A DNA stretch of 64,000 bases. It comes from CADEFX01 sp963806735. Lineage in GTDB: Bacteria; Pseudomonadota; Alphaproteobacteria; Rhizobiales; Hyphomicrobiaceae. Made by a program: the position numbers and the translations under genes. The notes under the pieces were generated by a model. It saw only the letters and a program-made list of their open reading frames with translations. It was not told the origin of the DNA and made no database searches. The stretch covers positions 62,001 to 126,000 of the forward strand of contig CAWEBE010000079.1 in the NCBI GenBank assembly GCA_963806735.1, read 5' to 3'. Positions 26,990-35,988 of the stretch are shown here, piece by piece; the stretch's first letter is position 1; each line of letters starts with the position of its first letter.

Positions 26990-27895
26990 ATGGCCGCAGC
27001 CAACTATCTGCCCGACGTGCTCGAGACCACCGAAGCCGAGCGCCTCGCCACTGGCTTCATTTTCACCGAGGGTCCCCTGTGGCATCCGGGCGGCTACTGG
27101 TATTTCGTCGACATTCGTCAGAACAAGCTGTTCCGCATGACGCCCGGGAAAACGCCCGAGCTCGTCAGGACCACCATCGGCGCTAACGGTACGACCTTCG
27201 ACCTTCACGGCCGCTTGATCGTGTGCGAAGGCGACGACCGGCGGCTTGTGCGTTTGGGTGTTGACGGCAAGTGGGAATCGCTGGTCGACAACTACAAGGG
27301 CGGGCGGTTCAATCGGCCCAATGATGTTGTGTGCCATTCGAACGGCTGCCTCTACTTCACAGACCCGGACAAGCGCCGCCCCTATCACGAGCGCGAGATT
27401 CCGGGCCCGGCTGGTGTCGACAATCTGTGGGACGGCGCGTGCGTATATCGCCTGACACCCGACGGCACCTTGAGCGTGCTCGGGCTGTGCGAATACCCGA
27501 ACGGGCTCGCGCTCTCGCCGGACGAGCGCACCATGTACGTGGCCAACACGCGTTCCTCGAAATACATCCACGCCATCAAGCTCGATGCCGCCGGTAGCAT
27601 GATTGGGCGCGGCATCTTCGCCGACATAAACGAGGGCACCGAGCCCGGCATTCCTGACGGCTTGAAGGTCGACAGCATGGGCCGCGTGTACTGCACCGGA
27701 CCCGGCGGCATCTGGGTGTTTGCGCCTGACGGCAAGCGCATAGGCATCATCAAGTGGCCGGAGCAGGCGGTGAACTTTGCTTTCGGCGGGCCCGATCTGC
27801 GCACGCTGCTGTGTTGCGCACACACCTCCGTTTACACGTTGCGTGTGAAGGTGCCGGGCAATCCGCATCCCTGGTACAAATTGCGGGGCCATTGA
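26990..27895 (+). CDS. SMP-30/gluconolactonase-family protein
   Basis: A 301-residue six-bladed beta-propeller of the SMP-30/gluconolaconase/LRE family. Landmarks: TEGPLWHPGGYWYFVDI (metal Glu near residue 24), NRPNDVVCHSNGCLYFTDPD (metal Asn), CEYPNGLALSPDERTMYVAN and the fourth ligand Asp in GIPDGLKVDSMGRVYC. Such enzymes hydrolyse sugar lactones or other lactones with a divalent metal. No signal peptide, so cytosolic. Monocistronic in appearance; GGGGGAA just upstream of the ATG is a good ribosome binding site. Confidence 0.87.
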   Translation: MAAANYLPDVLETTEAERLATGFIFTEGPLWHPGGYWYFVDIRQNKLFRMTPGKTPELVRTTIGANGTTFDLHGRLIVCEGDDRRLVRLGVDGKWESLVDNYKGGRFNRPNDVVCHSNGCLYFTDPDKRRPYHEREIPGPAGVDNLWDGACVYRLTPDGTLSVLGLCEYPNGLALSPDERTMYVANTRSSKYIHAIKLDAAGSMIGRGIFADINEGTEPGIPDGLKVDSMGRVYCTGPGGIWVFAPDGKRIGIIKWPEQAVNFAFGGPDLRTLLCCAHTSVYTLRVKVPGNPHPWYKLRGH

Positions 27896-28151
27896 GCGCG
27901 CCTTAGAACGGCCGTGCTAAGAGCGCCACTGCACGCGAAGCTTTTGTGCTGAGCGGATGCCCCTGCTGCCTGTTCTATTGTCGGGCAGTGGCACCAAAAT
28001 ACGCCTACAAGTCAGGCTGTTGGCCCTCAGTATTAGCGTTCACATCCTCGCGAGCGTGCCTGCCACATCCGGGTGAAGCCACCATATGCGCTTCACCCAT
28101 GCTGCGCTGCAGCAGCACGCCATCCTTCGCAGAAAAAATCACAAGGTATCC

Positions 28152-29339
28152 ATGCTGAACTTCAATCGCCTGCATGTGGCTTTGCTTGCCGCTCTGGCTG
28201 CGCTGGCCCTCTCCGGGTGCAACGAGAGCGAATTGCAGACCCGCGCCACCGCGCCTCTACCGCCTCAAGTGACCGTCGCTCGGCCGCAAACCAAAACCGT
28301 TGTCGATCAGGACGAGTATGTCGGCCGTTTCGTGGCCGTCGATTCCATCGAAGTCAGGGCACGGGTGTCGGGCTACCTCGACGCCGTCCACTTCCAGGAC
28401 GGGCAGATAGTGGCCAAGGGCGATCAGCTCTTCACCATCGATCGCCGTCCGTTCCAGGCCGCCCTCGATCAAGCGCGCGCCAGCCTGCAGCAGGCGAAAG
28501 CCAATCTGGCCTATGCCGAGGCCGATCTGGCCCGCGCGCAGGGTCTGGTGGGTGGCAATGTCATCAGCCAGCAGACTTTCGAGCAGCGCACGCAAGCTAA
28601 ACGCGTCGCCGAAGCGTCCGTTGCCGCCCAGGAGGCCGCCATGCGCCAGGCCGAGCTCGATTTCGAGTTTACCGAGCTGCGCGCGCCCGTGTCCGGCCGC
28701 ATCGGCGATCGGCGCGTGTCACCCGGCAATCTCGTCACGGGTGGCACGACTGGAACCACCACGCTGCTCGCCACCATCCAGTCGACTGATCCCATCCGGT
28801 TCGAGTTCACCTTCGATGAGACCTCCTATCTGCGCTATCTGCGCCTTGCCCAGAAAGTGCCGGATGTGGTCAGCCGCAACGGGAGCCTGCCCGTCAAGCT
28901 GAAACTCCTCGACGAAAAGTCGTTTTCCCATACGGGCCGAATGGATTTCGTTGACAACGCCATCGACCGGTCGTCCGGCACCATCCGTGGACGCGCAGAG
29001 TTCGCGAACCCGGACGGCACGTTCACGCCCGGCATGTTCGCCCGCATCCAGGTGGCAGCCGGCGAGCCTGTCGCAGCCCTGCTACTGCCGGACAAGGCCA
29101 TCGGCACCGAGCAGGTGAACAAGTTCGTGCTGGTCGTCGACAACGAAAACGTGGCGCGTACCAAGTACGTCACTCTGGGGCCGCTGATCGAAGGGTTGCG
29201 CGTGGTTGCCTCGGGAGTGACGGCCGATGACCGCGTCGTGGTCAATGGGCTGATGCGGGTGCGTCCGGGCGCGAAGGTCACGCCTCAGCAAGCCACTGCG
29301 TCTGGGGCGCCGGTCGAACCGCTGACGCAGCCCAACTAG
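28152..29339 (+). CDS. RND efflux periplasmic adaptor (AcrA/MexE type)
   Basis: A 395-residue lipoprotein adaptor: signal VALLAALAALALSGCNES with the lipobox Cys, then YVGRFVAVDSIEVRARVSG (lipoyl), a short hairpin coiled coil (QARASLQQAKANLAYAEADL), FTELRAPVSGRIGDRRVSPG, and a beta-barrel domain ending in GMFARIQV. This is the MexE/AcrA-like form that pairs with HAE1 permeases. Met at 28152 is used since it gives the lipoprotein signal; an AAGG lies upstream. The permease starts 15 bases after its stop. No outer-membrane channel gene follows. Confidence 0.92.
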   Translation: MLNFNRLHVALLAALAALALSGCNESELQTRATAPLPPQVTVARPQTKTVVDQDEYVGRFVAVDSIEVRARVSGYLDAVHFQDGQIVAKGDQLFTIDRRPFQAALDQARASLQQAKANLAYAEADLARAQGLVGGNVISQQTFEQRTQAKRVAEASVAAQEAAMRQAELDFEFTELRAPVSGRIGDRRVSPGNLVTGGTTGTTTLLATIQSTDPIRFEFTFDETSYLRYLRLAQKVPDVVSRNGSLPVKLKLLDEKSFSHTGRMDFVDNAIDRSSGTIRGRAEFANPDGTFTPGMFARIQVAAGEPVAALLLPDKAIGTEQVNKFVLVVDNENVARTKYVTLGPLIEGLRVVASGVTADDRVVVNGLMRVRPGAKVTPQQATASGAPVEPLTQPN

Positions 29340-29354
29340 TCCAAGGCAGCCCCG

Positions 29355-32300
29355 ATGCGCATTTCGCACTTCTTCATCGACCGCCCGATCTTTGCTGCGG
29401 TCATCTCCATCATGTTCGTAATCCTCGGAGCCGTCTCCTACGGGCGGCTGCCGGTCGCGCAATACCCCGAGATCGCGCCGCCGGTGGTCAACGTCACGGG
29501 CCAGTACCCCGGTGCGAGTGCCGAGGTCGTGGCCGCAACCGTCGTGGCGCCGCTCGAGCAGCAGATCAACGGCGTCGAGAACATGCTCTACATCTCGTCG
29601 AACTCGACGGGGGATGGGCGCTTCTCGATCTCGGTCACCTTCAACCTCGGCACCAACCTCGATATCGCGCAGGTGCAGGTCCAGAACCGCGTCGCCATCG
29701 CCCAACCGCGGCTGCCGGCGGACGTACGTAACATCGGTGTCACCGTCGCTAAAGCCTCGCCTGACCTTATGATGGTTGTGCATCTCTACTCGCCGGACAA
29801 ATCGCGCGACACCCTGTTCATCTCCAACTACGCCAACGTGCAGGTGACGGACGTGCTGAGCCGCATCCAGGGCGTCGGCTCGATCACCGTGTTCGGCAGC
29901 CGCGATTACTCCATGCGTGTGTGGCTCGATCCTGACCGGCTGCAGTCTCTCGGTCTCACCTCAGGCGACGTCGTGACGGCGCTACAGGGCCAGAACTTGC
30001 AAGTGGCATCGGGCGTTCTCAATCAGCCGCCTGTCGATCAACCCGGTGCTTTCCAGATTGCCGTGCAGACACTCGGCCGGCTCGCTGATCCCAGTGAGTT
30101 TTCCAACATCGTGGTCAAGCAGACCGACAACGCCGTCGTGCGCATCAAGGATGTAGCCAGGGTCGAGCTTGCAGCGTTGGACTACACCACCAATTCCTAC
30201 CTCGATCGGGATCCCGCCATCGGCATCGGCATCTTTCAGCTCCCTGGCTCGAACGCGCTAACAACGGCCAAAGCCGTGCAAGCGAGGATGGATGAGCTTG
30301 CCAAGAGCTTCCCACCTGGCCTGAGCTACACCGTCATCTACAATCCGACCCAGTTCATCCAACAGTCTGTGGATGCCGTCACCGAGACGATCGGCGAGGC
30401 CATTATCCTGGTCGTGCTGGTGGTGATCCTGTTCCTGCAGACATGGCGTGCGGCCATCATCCCTGTAGTGGCCATCCCAGTGTCGCTGATCGGCACCTTT
30501 TTCCTCATGAGCGCCTTCGGGTTCTCGCTGAACAATCTCTCGTTGTTTGGTCTGGTGCTCGCCATCGGCATCGTGGTGGACGATGCCATCGTCGTGGTAG
30601 AGAACGTCGAGCGCAATATTGCCGCCGGCCTGTCGCCGCGTGAAGCCGCCAGGAAAAGCATGGACGAGGTCGGGTCGGCGCTGATCGCCATCGCGCTCGT
30701 GCTCATTGCGGTGTTCGTGCCGTCGGCATTCATCACAGGAATTTCAGGGCAGTTCTACCGTCAGTTCGCGCTGACCATCGCCGGCGCGACCATCATTTCT
30801 CTCATCGTCTCGCTGACGCTCTCGCCGGCCATGTGTGCGCTTCTGCTGAAGCCGCACGCCGAGCATGCTCAGGTGCGTTGGTGGGCGTGGCCGATCCATG
30901 GCTTCTTCCGCCTGTTCAACCGTGCCTTCGACGGACTGGCCGGCGGCTACGGTTGGCTGGCCGGGCGTATAGTGCGGTTTGCAGCGCTGATGCTGGTCGC
31001 CTACGTGGCTATTCTCGGGTTCGGCCTCAACGAGTTCCGCAAGACGCCCGCTGGCTTCATTCCGCAGCAGGATGCCGGTTATCTGATCGGCGTGACCCAG
31101 CTTCCCTCGGGGGCCTCGCTGGCGCGTACGGATGAGGTCAACCGCCGTGTCGTCGACATCGCCCTCCAAGTGCCGGGCGTTGCCCATGCCGTCAGTATCG
31201 TCGGCTTCTCCGGAGCCACTTTCACCAATGCGCCGAACTCGGGTGCCGTCTTCATCGTGCTGGAGCCGTTCGAGGAGCGTGTGAAGGACCCGCGCAAGTC
31301 GGTAGCGGCGATTCAAGGTGCGCTGTTCCAGCGTGTCGCCTCCATCCAGGAGGGTCTGGTGCTGGTGGTGCAGCCCCCGCCGGTGCGCGGCATTGGCAAT
31401 GCCGGCGGTGTGCGCATGATGGTCCAAGACCGTGGCGGCCGCGGCCCCCAGGAGCTGCAAGGCGTGGTCATGACCATGATGGGTCGCGCGGCGCAGACAC
31501 CCGGCCTGACGCAGGTGTTCTCATTGTTCGAGACGTCGACACCACAGCTGTATCTCGACATCGACCGCACCAAGGCGCAGTTGCTCGGCATCAACGTGCC
31601 CGACGTGTTCAGCGCGCTGCAGACCTATCTCGGCTCGTCCTACGTCAACGACTTCAACCTGCTGGGGCGCACGTTCCGTGTCACAGCGCAAGCCGACGCG
31701 CCCTATCGCCTCGATACCAAGGACATTCTCAAGATCCGGGTGCGCAACAGCCGTGGCGATACGGTGCCGCTCGGCTCCTTCACGACCGTGCGCGACATCT
31801 CGGGGCCCTTCCGCGTGCCGCGCCACAACCTTTATCCTGCGGCCGAGCTCGACGGCACCGCAGCACCGGGGTATTCACAGGGACAGGCGATCCAGGCCAT
31901 GGAGAAGCTCGCGGCCGAGACACTACCGGAGGGCTTCGGTTTCGAATGGACGACCCTCGCGTTCCAGCAGTTGCAGGCCGGCAGCACCGCGATCTTCGCT
32001 TTCATGCTGGCTGTCGTGTTCGTGTTCCTGGTGCTGGCGGCGCAGTATGAGAGTCTGACGCTGCCGCTGGCGGTCATCCTGATCGTGCCGATGTGTCTGG
32101 TGGCTGCCATCACCGGCGTCATCCTGCGCGGGCAGGACAACAACATTCTCACACAGGTGGGCTTCATCGTGCTGATCGGATTGGCGGCCAAGAACGCCAT
32201 TCTGATCGTCGAGTTCGCCAAGAAGCTCGAGGACCAGGGCCGCAGCCGGTGGGAGGCCGCAGCCGAGGCCGCACGTCTCAGGCTCCGGCCGATCCTGATG

Positions 32301-32525
32301 ACCTCTCTCGCGTTCGTGCTCGGTGTAGTGCCGCTGGTGTGGGCCGTGGGCGCCGGCGCCGAGCTGCGCCAGTCTCTGGGCACGCCGGTGTTCTCCGGCA
32401 TGATCGGCGTGACGGTCTTCGGGCTGATCTTCACGCCGGCATTCTATGTGATCTGCCGCTGGCTGGCCGGTTGGTTCGGCCAAACGACGCCTGCGCCGGT
32501 CGAGAGAGCAGCACCGGCAGAGTGA
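29355..32525 (+). CDS. HAE1-family RND multidrug efflux permease (AcrB/MexF type)
   Basis: A 1056-residue permease that fits AcrB-type exporters throughout: N-terminus MRISHFFIDRPIFAAVISI, porter-domain motif, TM4 proton relay GIVVDDAIVVVENVERNI, and GLAAKNAILIVEFAK in TM10. TM11 region LVWAVGAGAELRQSLG and the final helix are normal, with a short Pro/Ala tail. It should extrude hydrophobic drugs, bile-type detergents or aromatic compounds using the proton gradient, together with the adaptor 15 bases upstream. Convergent to a small membrane protein gene and a two-component system that may sense envelope stress. Confidence 0.94.
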   Translation: MRISHFFIDRPIFAAVISIMFVILGAVSYGRLPVAQYPEIAPPVVNVTGQYPGASAEVVAATVVAPLEQQINGVENMLYISSNSTGDGRFSISVTFNLGTNLDIAQVQVQNRVAIAQPRLPADVRNIGVTVAKASPDLMMVVHLYSPDKSRDTLFISNYANVQVTDVLSRIQGVGSITVFGSRDYSMRVWLDPDRLQSLGLTSGDVVTALQGQNLQVASGVLNQPPVDQPGAFQIAVQTLGRLADPSEFSNIVVKQTDNAVVRIKDVARVELAALDYTTNSYLDRDPAIGIGIFQLPGSNALTTAKAVQARMDELAKSFPPGLSYTVIYNPTQFIQQSVDAVTETIGEAIILVVLVVILFLQTWRAAIIPVVAIPVSLIGTFFLMSAFGFSLNNLSLFGLVLAIGIVVDDAIVVVENVERNIAAGLSPREAARKSMDEVGSALIAIALVLIAVFVPSAFITGISGQFYRQFALTIAGATIISLIVSLTLSPAMCALLLKPHAEHAQVRWWAWPIHGFFRLFNRAFDGLAGGYGWLAGRIVRFAALMLVAYVAILGFGLNEFRKTPAGFIPQQDAGYLIGVTQLPSGASLARTDEVNRRVVDIALQVPGVAHAVSIVGFSGATFTNAPNSGAVFIVLEPFEERVKDPRKSVAAIQGALFQRVASIQEGLVLVVQPPPVRGIGNAGGVRMMVQDRGGRGPQELQGVVMTMMGRAAQTPGLTQVFSLFETSTPQLYLDIDRTKAQLLGINVPDVFSALQTYLGSSYVNDFNLLGRTFRVTAQADAPYRLDTKDILKIRVRNSRGDTVPLGSFTTVRDISGPFRVPRHNLYPAAELDGTAAPGYSQGQAIQAMEKLAAETLPEGFGFEWTTLAFQQLQAGSTAIFAFMLAVVFVFLVLAAQYESLTLPLAVILIVPMCLVAAITGVILRGQDNNILTQVGFIVLIGLAAKNAILIVEFAKKLEDQGRSRWEAAAEAARLRLRPILMTSLAFVLGVVPLVWAVGAGAELRQSLGTPVFSGMIGVTVFGLIFTPAFYVICRWLAGWFGQTTPAPVERAAPAE

Positions 32526-32537
32526 ATCGTGCGCCCT

Positions 32538-32690
32538 CTATGAGCTGGCGCTCCTTCGAGGCAAGGGTTGGTAGAAATCGACGTCTTCCAACGCCTCGTC
32601 GCATTTCTTGCCGATGGCACACATGGCCCACCCGAGGAACGCGACTTCAACCCACGCCACTCCCAAAATCAATGCAATGACCAAGATCAT
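32538..32690 (-). CDS. Small membrane protein, 50 aa
   Basis: A 50-residue protein with one hydrophobic helix at the start (MILVIALILGVAWVEVAFLG) and then the acidic, Cys-containing CAIGKKCDEALEDVDFYQPL tail. The ATG at 32690 is preceded by AAGGAG with eight bases spacing, the strongest ribosome binding site in the area, which argues that it is translated. It ends 12 bases from the convergent RND permease stop. Function unknown; a small inner-membrane regulator is possible but unproven. Confidence 0.55.
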   Translation of the reverse strand: MILVIALILGVAWVEVAFLGWAMCAIGKKCDEALEDVDFYQPLPRRSASS

Positions 32691-32766
32691 GTCCGCACTC
32701 CTTCGGCACTCGCCGCTGGAGCGCACTCAACCATGATACGTGCGAACACGATGTAACGTGCGTAAC

Positions 32767-32939
32767 CTATCGACTGTGACGGGCGAAATATTCCTCCGGC
32801 CCTATAGTATCCGGAGCATTTGCCGGGTTTCTGCAGGTGTTGAAAATTTCGCGACCCATATCGCGCACCATGGCAGCAATGCGCTCAATCAGCTCAGCAT
32901 TGGTCGGTTGGCGCGCGCCTCGATGATGAGTTTCGACAC
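32767..32939 (-). pseudogene. Short gene after the sensor kinase, with a 2-base frameshift
   Basis: A GTG at 32939 follows the histidine kinase stop immediately (TAAGTG) and has GGGAGG upstream. Its frame reads VSKLIIEAR and then stops after a few codons, but the other frame continues with QPTNAELIERIAAMVRDMGR and on to EEYFARHSR and a stop at 32767. The shift falls in a GCGCGCGC run near 32911-32918; removing two bases would give one 57-residue protein. It may be a decayed gene, a phase-variable GC repeat, or a sequence error. Function unknown. Confidence 0.45.
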
Positions 32940-34196
32940 TTAGCCGCCTCCCGCAACGGGAAGCGATACTCGCGCGGCGCTCGGCTTGTCGGCGAGGCTG
33001 GCCCAAACCGCATCACCACCGTGCCGTCTCGCGATTTGCCGCACCAAGGCGAGCCCGAGGCCGGCGCCTCCGACGTTGCTGCCAGTGCCACGATAGAAGG
33101 GCGTGAAGATTCGCTCGCGATCAGCTTGCTCTACTCCCGGACCCCGATCAGCGACGGTGATCACAGCTCGGTCGCCCTCAGGACGCACATCGATTTCGAC
33201 GGGCGGCGCGCCGTGGCGCTCGGCGTTGTCGAGCAGATTGCGCATCATGCGCTGCAGCAGCGCCCGATCTCCAGTCACAATGACTGGATGACCAATGACA
33301 GAGCAGTCCTCGTAACGCGCCGCTTCCTCTGCGGCCAGGGCCAGCAGGTCCACCTTCTCCGGCGTCTCGATTTGCTTGTTTGCGTCGAGCCGGCTCGACA
33401 ACAGGACCTGCTCGATCAGACCGTCGAGCTCGGCGATATCCTTTTCAAGGTCTGCTCTGCGCTTTGGATCGGCAGTGTCCTTCATCAGCTCGATGCCCAG
33501 CCGGATGCGCGACAGGGGTGTGCGCAGCTCGTGCGAGGTATTGGCGAGCAGCATCTTATGCGCCGATATCAGCTCCTCGATGCGCGCCGCCGAGCGGTTG
33601 AAGATCTCGGCAAGCTTTGCGACTTCATCCCTGCCTTCGACCTTGACGCGCGCCGACAACTCGCCGGCGCCGAGCGACTCGACGGCGGATTGCAGCCGTT
33701 CGAGCCTACCAGTGAGGCGGCGCACCAAAGGATAGGCGCAGATCGCCACCACCAGTGCGATCACGCCGAGGAAGCCGACAATTCCCCATACTGGCCGATG
33801 CTGCCGCGGCGGCGGCCGCGCAACAAGCCAGCGCTGATCGGGCAAGCGTATGGCCCAGGCGGGACCGCCGCGGCCGTAAATCCATCCTCCGCCCTTGCGC
33901 CATGCCGGTGGAGACGGCACGGGCCCACCCGCGGCGGCGAGGCGGCGTCCATAGCTGGCGAACAGACCGATGTCAGCGCCGAGGCGCGTGTGTAGCCGGT
34001 CGATGGCCTGCTGTTGAGCCTCCAGTTCGGCGTCGGCAGGCGCAAGATGCGCCGAAACAAGCTCACCGGCCATTTCGAAGGCATGATTTGCCGGTGCATC
34101 GCCGGGCGCAAAGCGCCACAGGGCGCCCGCAGCCAGCACCACGAATACGAGGCTCGCGACGATAGTCAGGTAGAACTGATGGTAGAGGCGCTTCAT
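32940..34196 (-). CDS. Two-component sensor histidine kinase
   Basis: A 418-residue membrane kinase: TM1 at about 8-28, a periplasmic domain to about 135, TM2 at about 138-158, HAMP (160-212), HisKA with SHELRTPLSRIR (phosphoacceptor His222) and HATPase with NLLDNAERHGAP (N box), DRGPGVEQADRERIFTPFYR (G1/F) and GGAGLGLALVRQIA (G2). The layout is that of EnvZ/CpxA-type kinases. It lies seven bases downstream of its response regulator and the Spy-like gene is upstream in the same direction, so envelope stress (metal, solvent, misfolded protein) is the likely signal. Confidence 0.92.
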   Translation of the reverse strand: MKRLYHQFYLTIVASLVFVVLAAGALWRFAPGDAPANHAFEMAGELVSAHLAPADAELEAQQQAIDRLHTRLGADIGLFASYGRRLAAAGGPVPSPPAWRKGGGWIYGRGGPAWAIRLPDQRWLVARPPPRQHRPVWGIVGFLGVIALVVAICAYPLVRRLTGRLERLQSAVESLGAGELSARVKVEGRDEVAKLAEIFNRSAARIEELISAHKMLLANTSHELRTPLSRIRLGIELMKDTADPKRRADLEKDIAELDGLIEQVLLSSRLDANKQIETPEKVDLLALAAEEAARYEDCSVIGHPVIVTGDRALLQRMMRNLLDNAERHGAPPVEIDVRPEGDRAVITVADRGPGVEQADRERIFTPFYRGTGSNVGGAGLGLALVRQIARRHGGDAVWASLADKPSAARVSLPVAGGG

Positions 34197-34203
34197 CCGC
34201 GGG

Positions 34204-34890
34204 TCAGTCCTGAGCTTTTGCGAATACGTAGCCCACGCCGCGCACGGTGATCACGCGACGCGGCTTCTTGGCGTCGTCCTCGATGGCGGCGCGAATTCTG
34301 GAAATGTGCACGTCGATCGAGCGATCGAAAGCCTCCAGAGGCTGGGCCTTGAGGAGGTCCATCAGTGCATCGCGTGACATGACGCGGCCGGCATGCTCGG
34401 CCAGCGCCAGGAGGAGCGCGAACTGGTAGCTGGTGAGCGATCGAACCTCGCCGTCGAGCCTGACCTCTCTCGCACCACGGTCGACCTCCAGCCGGCCAAA
34501 GCGGAGGAGATCGGCCTTGGCGAGGCCTTGTCCTCGCCGCAGGATGGCTCGGAGGCGAGCGAGCAGCTCGCGCGGCTCGAACGGCTTGGGCAGATAGTCG
34601 TCGGCGCCGAGCTCCAGGCCGATGACACGGTCCATGGCATCGCCACGCGCAGTCAGCATCAGGATCGGCAGGTTCGCGCGCGATCGAATCCTACGACAAA
34701 CATCGAGCCCGTCCATGTCGGGCAGCATCAGGTCAAGGACGATGGCGTCGAACGCCTCGCGTGCCTGCAACGCGAGCCCCGCTGCGCCATTCTCGGCACG
34801 TTCGACGCGGAAGCCCGCCCCGCCGAGATAGTCGCGGACCATCTCGGCGAGGCGGGGATCGTCCTCGATGAGCAGAATGCGGTGGGTCAC
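34204..34890 (-). CDS. OmpR/CpxR-type response regulator
   Basis: A 228-residue regulator with a receiver domain (acidic pocket Glu9-Asp11, phosphoacceptor Asp53 in VLDLMLPDMDG, Thr in MLTARG, Lys in YLPKPFEP) and a C-terminal winged helix (TSYQFALLLALAEHAGRVMS, then SIDVHISRIRAAIEDD and RGVGYVF). Partner of the kinase encoded seven bases downstream. A dispersed palindromic repeat begins ten bases upstream of its start. Probable targets are the Spy-like gene and perhaps the neighbouring RND pump, an inference from position. Confidence 0.93.
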   Translation of the reverse strand: MTHRILLIEDDPRLAEMVRDYLGGAGFRVERAENGAAGLALQAREAFDAIVLDLMLPDMDGLDVCRRIRSRANLPILMLTARGDAMDRVIGLELGADDYLPKPFEPRELLARLRAILRRGQGLAKADLLRFGRLEVDRGAREVRLDGEVRSLTSYQFALLLALAEHAGRVMSRDALMDLLKAQPLEAFDRSIDVHISRIRAAIEDDAKKPRRVITVRGVGYVFAKAQD

Positions 34891-34899
34891 CGGCTCATA

Positions 34900-34972
34900 C
34901 TAGAGTGCGATCGTCCCACATGGGAGCACTACCGCTTCCATGTGGCGCGTGAATCGCACAGCAAACTAGAGC
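34900..34972. repeat. Dispersed palindromic repeat, copy 1
   Basis: A 73-base element bounded by CTAGAG at the left and ACTAGAGC at the right. The centre is an imperfect hairpin: CCCACATGGGAGC facing GCTTCCATGTGG around a four-to-six-base loop, with outer arms GTGCGATCG and GTGAATCGCAC. Copy 2 at 51851-51921 matches it at most positions, so this is a dispersed REP-like family. It lies between the response regulator start and the Spy-like gene. Confidence 0.8.
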
Positions 34973-35009
34973 GAGCGACCTTTGGCGATTTGAAGAGAGC
35001 GGGAAGGGT

Positions 35010-35573
35010 CTAGCCACGACGCCAGCCGTGCCAGAAGGCCCGGTGCTCGCGCCACTCGGCCACGCGCTCATCGAGCTTGCGCCGCTGCTCGGGGGTCAGC
35101 ACCTCGGCGATATCGCCGACGGCTTGCGCAAAGCGCTTGCTGGCCTGATCGGCGAGTGCCAACTGGTCGGTGCGAAGCGCCTCGATAGCCGTCCGATCGA
35201 GTGTCGGCTGCGTCAGAAGCATCCAGCCGCGCTGGCGTGCCGACACCACCTTCTCGCGCATCGGCAGCAAGTCCTTGACCGCGCCCTTGACGATGCTGCG
35301 CAGCTTCTCTTCCTGCTCGGATGTGGCTTCGATCTCGACGGCCAGATGCCGTACAGCACGGTCGGCACGGTCTTCCACGCGAGCGGGGTCGAATGATCTA
35401 CCGAAGAAGCCGGGCCCCTGCCAGGGATAGTGACTGACAGCACGCGAAGCGACCGCGCCGGTCATCGCCGCGGCCAGCGCGATGGTCGCCAACAGCAGCC
35501 AGCTTCCACCACGGCGCCGGCGCATAGGCGTATCACCGCGGGTTTCGCGGGAAGCGGAGTGTTCATCGCTCAT
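35010..35573 (-). CDS. Spy/CpxP-like periplasmic protein (heavy-metal sensor family)
   Basis: A 187-residue protein with a basic N-terminus, one membrane helix or signal anchor (GGSWLLLATIALAAAMTGAV) and a helical periplasmic domain with DRADRAVRHLAVEIEATSEQ, then LLPMREKVVSARQRGW and the typical LTPEQRRKLDERVAEWREHR. That last segment is the LTxxQ-type repeat of Spy/CpxP/CnrX proteins. Start at 35573 is supported by GGAGAG five bases upstream; the frame opens at 35699. It lies upstream of the response regulator (120 bases) and probably belongs to its regulon. Confidence 0.82.
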   Translation of the reverse strand: MSDEHSASRETRGDTPMRRRRGGSWLLLATIALAAAMTGAVASRAVSHYPWQGPGFFGRSFDPARVEDRADRAVRHLAVEIEATSEQEEKLRSIVKGAVKDLLPMREKVVSARQRGWMLLTQPTLDRTAIEALRTDQLALADQASKRFAQAVGDIAEVLTPEQRRKLDERVAEWREHRAFWHGWRRG

Positions 35574-35817
35574 AATGCTCTCCATGAGGTGTTCGAAGGG
35601 CTTGCCCCTCACTGGATGTGAGCTAGCTTCGTTTCCGGCGCTTCTCCTGAATGTAAAGTTGTGTAAAGCGGTGGGCAGCCTCATGCGGAGGGAAGCCACG
35701 CCGCCCGCTCGTCCGCAGAATGCGGACCATTGCTCAGATCAAGCTGACTGCCAGTCCCCCCAACCAAGCCGATCCGCGCATGCGTGCACAGCCGACGATA
35801 CGATGTCCCTCACCGTG

Positions 35818-35890
35818 TAGTGTCCTGATCGCGAAATTCGTCTCATTGTGCGGCGGGCTCGGAACGAATTTCGCGATCTGAAGGACACTA
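35818..35890. repeat. Long inverted repeat (hairpin element)
   Basis: A 73-base palindrome: TAGTGTCCT at 35818-35826 pairs perfectly with AGGACACTA at 35882-35890, and GATCGCGAAATTCGT pairs with ACGAATTTCGCGATC inside it, leaving a GC-rich loop of about 22 bases. It stands in the 415-base gap between the Spy-like gene and the VOC gene. It may be a bidirectional terminator for the two minus-strand units or a mobile REP-like element; no T-run follows, which favours the second. Confidence 0.7.
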
Positions 35891-35988
35891 GCTAAATCAG
35901 TATTCTAGTGTGATTCAGATTGAGAAGTCCGCTCGCCAACCCAGCCCAGAGCGATGTAGTGGACTCCTCGATCATCACACTAGCGGCG

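Noticed and set aside
26966..27892. Minus-strand open frame of 308 codons opposite the SMP-30 gene
   Set aside because: Shadow; the plus strand has full SMP-30 motifs and a good ribosome binding site.
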